Positions 59,909 through 64,000 of a stretch of 64,000 bases of DNA are shown one piece after another (positions within the stretch are counted from its first letter, which is position 1; every line of letters starts with the position of its first letter). Below the pieces are notes generated by a model that saw nothing but the letters and a program-made list of their open reading frames with translations, ran no database searches and was not told the origin of the DNA. Source of the DNA: Melampsora larici-populina 98AG31 (taxonomy: Eukaryota > Basidiomycota > Pucciniomycetes > Pucciniales > Melampsoraceae); contig NW_006768835.1 of NCBI RefSeq assembly GCF_000204055.1, forward strand, positions 182,813-246,812, read 5' to 3'. The position numbers and the translations under genes are program-made.

Positions 59909-60024
59909 GTATTGAATTGAGTTTTGATGAATTGATGAATTGAAAAAAATTGACCGAATGAGATGTCGAGAAACGATGTTGACGGATGAGCACCTGCAAA
60001 GCCGGAAAAAGTTGTTTCAAATCG

Positions 60025-60041
60025 CCCCAGTGGAGTCACCA
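60025..60041 (-). promoter_or_regulatory. Primer-binding site of the gypsy element
   Basis: Minus strand TGGTGACTCCACTGGGG lies two bases after the LTR end (TTCTACA). It begins TGG, the complement of a tRNA CCA end. The tRNA species was not determined. Confidence 0.75.
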
Positions 60042-60449
60042 GATGTAGAACTCCTACGCAGTGTAGCGTAGGCTGAGCCGGAGAAGGTAAGAATCACCGC
60101 CTAGAAGAACGGATGAAACTACAATGCTGCGAAGCTGCCTTCAACCTAAATATTCTACGAAAAAATTACGTAGGACAATTCTTGACACTTCCGTCTTTAC
60201 GAGTTTCCTGTAAACCTAATTTACCCCGTACAAGGATATTCACACTTTTTAAACCCTTTTTATCCCTCCCACAACTGAGCCACACGCAAAAATTTAAAAA
60301 AAAACAATTTTAAAAAAACACACAACTTGGCCTGGAATTGAACCCAGGTTCAGTCCTTTCCCATTGGCCCTGATCTGGCCCTGACTCAAGTACTGACTTT
60401 CCAAAATTAAAAAAATAAAATAAAAAATCCCACTATCCTTCTACCACTC

Positions 60450-60927
60450 ACACCATGGGAATTATTAAGTTCAAACCCCGGTTGAGCAGAATTGTGGTGT
60501 CCGAGTCCGCAACTTGTCTCAATTGCGGATCTAGTTCACATTATGTTCACAATACGTTCACAAGTTTCCCTCGGGTTTTTCTGATAACCCTTTGTCATGA
60601 GACATACAAAGGCCCCTTTCAGACCGACAAGTGTCTTTCATAGTACGTTCCCTGTCCTTGCTATTTACGCTTGCCATAGACATGCCTTCAAGAATGTTTG
60701 GCAAATCCAGATTTGATGACTGTGGCACCCTTAAATCCAATGGAGTCAGGATGGCAAAGGAACCTGACCCGTCCTTGGCCCGTCAGCCCATGTGATTACA
60801 GCTTGAGGGCAACTTGTGAACGTATTGTGAACGTAATGTGAACTAGATCCGTGATTGAGACAAGTTGCGGACTCGGACACCACAATTCTGCTCAATCGGG
60901 TTTTGAACTCAATAATTCCCACGGTGT
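60450..60927. mobile_element. TIR element, 478 bp, inside the LTR
   Basis: Inverted repeats of about 120 bp: left from ACACCATGGGAATTATTAAG, right ending CAATAATTCCCACGGTGT. The arms also contain GACAAGTTGCGGACTCGGAC and its complement. No coding capacity and no clear target duplication. Confidence 0.75.
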
Positions 60928-60937
60928 CAACTTCAAC

Positions 60938-62075
60938 TCACGCTCGCACCCGAAGCCACGAAGCCTCGTGGCGCCACGGTAGGGCTCAGGGCCATGGCCA
61001 TGGCCCTTGCCATGGCCCTGGGCCCTGCGTGGCCTTAGCAGGGCATCAAGTCCAGCTAAGCCCCCTAAGGAGAGGCTTAAGGGTGGGGCAGTGACCAAAA
61101 TCGAGCTCGGCAATCATCAAACATTCTCATTTCATGATACCATTCACAATATAGAGTTTCTTTTGATCCTCTGCTCAAACTCAAGAGATGATAGTAAAGC
61201 GAGCCAAATAAAAGATATCAACGATAGAAAAACTTACAATTCACTACACTCAAATAAAAATCAATTATCCACAATTGATCATCACAAAGAAAGGGTAACA
61301 AAGTCAGTAAGCATAAAAGGTAGAATGAGAAATGGAGAGATCGATGTAAACATAAACAAGAAATGCTAGTGGATGAGTGGCATCTGTTCCATAGACAGAG
61401 ATTTGGATCAAGGGAGATTGAGAAATCAGTAAACGCTCGATAGCGTGTCGTGTTTTCTCAAATCCGCGCCCCAGATCATGGCGCCATTAGGGGTTGGGCG
61501 AAAAAGCGACCAACCGGTTTCCTAACGCAATTCAGTCGCAATTCAATATTTTAGGAATGCTTTGGAGATTGCTCAAAAGCAATACCAAAGCCACTCATAA
61601 CTAACCAACATTTTGATCCGTCTTTTTGCTTTGCAAAAATACAGACCGGTACGAAGTGCGTCTTCAGGGGTCCAAAGCTTCACCCGTTCAAAAGTCTTAC
61701 AGGGAAAATCAATTTGCGCCGCTGGGCTTGAAGTACAAGCCATGCAAACACGCCTTTTGCACCTTTCACAGATCCCCTAACCCTTCTCTTCAGGCCAAAG
61801 CTTGCCTGGGTATCACCTTAACACTCTCGGCCCTGAGCTCAGATCCGTAAGAGATGTGTGAAACCCATAAAACTTGTTCTCCACCATCTTCAACTGCTTT
61901 TGCTAGGCTTCTCAGAGGCGCAAAACCGGTTGGTCAAAATATCGCCCAACCCCTATTGTGGCGCCACTGTAAGCCCCTGGCTAGAAAGGGCCTGACCGTG
62001 GCAGGCCACACCGGGTGCAGGCCATGGCCACGGCCATGCCCTGGGCCACGAAAAAGGCGCCGGGTGTGAGCGTGA
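60938..62075. mobile_element. hAT-type non-autonomous element with 8-bp duplication
   Basis: Ends TCACGCTCGCACCCG (left) and the inverted TCACGCTCACACCCG (right). ACTTCAAC lies directly outside both ends (60930-60937 and 62076-62083), the 8-bp duplication typical of hAT. The subterminal zones are GC-rich with GCCATGGCC words. No transposase ORF. Confidence 0.85.
61479..61963. repeat. Inverted repeat pair nested in the hAT-type element
   Basis: GGCGCCATTAGGGGTTGGGC...GACCAACCGGTTT at 61479-61521 is inverted at 61922-61963. It may be a further inserted element or an internal arm of the hAT-type one. Confidence 0.6.
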
Positions 62076-63273
62076 ACTTCAACGTATAGGATCAAGAATC
62101 ACCACAACACACAATTCTCTTTAAACAAGTAAGTTTTTTCACTTTCTCTTAACACTCTTCTTTTAAACTTGATAACTAATTAATAACTTCTTTTTACTCG
62201 TTTTCTCGACTTAGGCCACTAAACACTTTAACGCTTTTAGATCAATCGAGCGACCTTTAAAACACTAACACAACACTTTAAAAACACACAACTACACAAT
62301 TGATTGATACACTACCATCTCTACACATGATGCCACACAAGCTCCCCTCCTTCAACACCAACAACCTCCACCTTTTATATCTTTCCCTACCCAAACCACA
62401 ACTCAGCCTCAAGGCTCTTTCCTCAATCTTTCCCCGCTTCGTTCCTTTCGCTCCGACCAATTCCGATCTGTTCTGTCCAATTACTCTCAGGTAAGTCTGT
62501 TTGTTTCTCTTTACCTTCCTCCTATCTTTGTTCTTTTACTAATCGATCTATTCTTTTATCTCCTTCCCTTTTCAATCCTCTAATCGAAGGGTTTATTTGT
62601 GTCTTTTAGCCCCTATTCGACTCGATCCTTTGGTTTTAAAACTGGGTATGTATTTCTTTCATATCTCCTTCCTTTTATTCTATTACTAATCAATTTATTC
62701 TTTTATCTATATGAATCTTCTTCTGTTTTTCATTTATTTATATTTTCTTCCTTAGAAAGATCCGTCCTCCTCATTAGCTCCTATTTAGCTTCGATTTCGA
62801 GATTTTTCACCGATCGTTATCTTGGCTTTTACTTATGTAAGTTTATTATTTACCTACTCTTTTATATGTAGTTTGACTAATGCTGTTTCTTGTTTGTTCT
62901 TAGTGTAGTTTGTCTATGTTCTTTTGAATCACTTGACCCTTCTACCCTGCTCCGACCAATTCCTTTATCCGTCCATCTGACTATTTTTCTTTGTCTTTAT
63001 TTCGTTTTTTCTTCTTTTAACTTATCGTTTTCTTTTGTTTTCTTTTGTTTTCTATTGTTTTATTTTCTTTTAACTTGTTTTCTCTTTTTTTTATGTTAGT
63101 TGTCTTTCTTGTTTTTGAATGAAAATAAAAAATTAAATTGACTGAATTAAAAAATGAGTGTGCGAGTAAGAGTCACGAGTGCGAGTAAAAAAATTTGAGT
63201 GCAAGTAAAAATTGAGCCAAGAATGCTTGATATAAAAAGATGTTTTTAGGCATATTTTCTGCTTTCCACAACG

Positions 63274-64000
63274 TGTGATCTTGCTTGACTTATATAATGG
63301 CCATGATCACTTTCAAATCTTCCCACTTATTTCTGTTTTCTGTTTTTTATCTTTCTTATTCTCGTCCAAAGTGTTCCTTGATTTGGTTTTCAAAAGTGTT
63401 GCTTTGAATGCTGAACTACACTTTGACCCAGTTGCTTGTTTTCAAACTTGAATGTCTGAATAGTAAATATACTATGTTTCAATCTTAAACCCACAAGAAT
63501 TGTTGTATTGACTCCCCGTTCTAAGGTGTACCTGAACGGTCCACTCTCACGTGTGATTCCTTTGAAATTTGTTATGGATCCGGTCTTGGAGATATCCACC
63601 CCAATTATTTGTCACCATCTTGAAATCGTTCCTTTGAAAGCAGATTTTCCTGGCGGTCAAAATATTGATCATAGTATGTACATATGTATCAAATTTACAA
63701 GATATTTGAATGGAGTTGCCAAAGCCAAGGCTGTGCAAGACATCAATTGGGCATGAGTGCACTATTGGGATCTATTTAAATCAAAATCTATTGTATGTAT
63801 TTGACGTTCTACTACCTTCTACTACCATAAATTGCGCCTGAGAAACATACATAACATAATTGTAGTTGAACTTCAAATGCAATTATGTTGAAATCATCGC
63901 CCCAGGACCCTGGCAAACCCCACCAAAGCCGGTTGACGTGGGAGGTATGAATTTTTGGGAAAAAAAAATTGACATGGGGGTGTGACAGGTATGAATCTGA
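63274..64000. repeat. Long direct repeat, right copy (runs off the window)
   Basis: About 99% identical to 40141-40866. It starts 3 bp (ACG) after the gypsy 5' LTR terminus. No coding function seen beyond the few codons of the 38097 gene tail. Confidence 0.95.

Larger units (their letters stand above)
41155..63270 (-). mobile_element. Ty3/gypsy LTR retrotransposon (minus strand) with nested insertions
   Basis: In minus-strand order: 5' LTR 63270-60044, primer-binding site, gag-protease 59697-56485, a -1 frameshift site, pol 56494-56321 continued at 48477-45077, an antisense spliced ORF (42104-43227 on +), polypurine tract and a truncated 3' LTR. The order protease-RT-RNaseH-integrase defines Ty3/gypsy. 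Insertions inside it: an Ngaro-like retrotransposon (48478-56320), a mariner-type MITE (59752-59908), a TIR element (60450-60927) and a hAT-type element (60938-62075). Without these it would be about 12.5 kb. Confidence 0.9.
60044..63270 (-). repeat. Gypsy 5' LTR with inserted elements
   Basis: Minus strand from TGTGGAAAGC (63270) to CTACA (60044); TG...CA ends. 3.2 kb as found, about 1.6 kb after removing the TIR element (60450-60927) and the hAT-type element (60938-62075). Read on the plus strand, 62490-62900 shows alternating GTAAGT/GTATGT and TTAG words, as would a spliced leader. No coding ORF supported. Confidence 0.75.

Noticed and set aside
60330..60380. tRNA-like stretch (complement reads CCTGGGTTCAATTCCAGG)
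   Set aside because: The T-arm would need an 8-nt loop and no matching acceptor or anticodon arm is present; at most a tRNA-derived relic.
62599..63099. Phe/Leu/Ser-rich plus-strand ORFs
   Set aside because: They are translations of pyrimidine-rich LTR sequence.
63271..63273. ACG after the 5' LTR as part of a 5-bp gypsy target duplication
   Set aside because: The left side gives no matching 5-bp word because the 3' LTR is truncated, so no duplication can be claimed.

Overview
The window looks like a nuclear contig from a basidiomycete, most likely a rust fungus (Pucciniales). Genes are dense with short introns (mostly 50-110 nt), a FAR1-type zinc-finger gene lies at the left edge, several genes encode no family I recognise, and young nested transposons fill the right half. 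The assignment is inference from the sequence; no search was run. One assembly gap (924 N) is present at 31740-32663.

Left half (1 to about 28 kb) is a host gene island. In order: the start of a FAR1-domain gene (-); an 18-exon DUG2-type glutathione-degradation gene with WD40 and M20 domains (+); a decayed Ty3/gypsy integrase fragment; a REX3-type RNA exonuclease (-); a large gene-poor gap; an OPT-family oligopeptide transporter with many exons (+); an unidentified gene (-); a lipoate-protein ligase (+) convergent with an NDUFAF3-like complex I assembly factor (-); and a five-exon predicted single-pass membrane protein (-). Exon joins for most of these were worked out by hand and keep frame throughout.

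Middle (28 to 41 kb) holds several MITEs and a three-level nest: a small TIR element is split by an autonomous-type PIF/Harbinger element (DDE transposase plus a divergently transcribed partner gene), whose transposase is split in turn by a CACTA-type foldback element with a TGA target duplication. It then passes through imperfect tandem repeats carrying TATA-like motifs to a five-exon gene of unknown function at 38.1-40.2 kb.

Right part (41 to 63.3 kb) is one minus-strand Ty3/gypsy retrotransposon: gag-protease, a canonical TTTTTTG -1 frameshift site, then RT-RNaseH-integrase, with PBS, PPT and LTR ends visible. It carries an extra spliced gene in antisense orientation between integrase and the 3' LTR. 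Its pol is interrupted by a complete Ngaro-like tyrosine-recombinase retrotransposon (48478-56320) with the split direct repeat order A1-ORFs-B1-A2-B2. Removing that element exactly restores the pol frame. The gypsy 5' LTR and leader contain a mariner-type MITE, another TIR element and a hAT-type element with an 8-bp target duplication. The whole gypsy copy lies between two nearly identical direct repeats of about 725 bp of flanking DNA, which is far too long for a normal target duplication.
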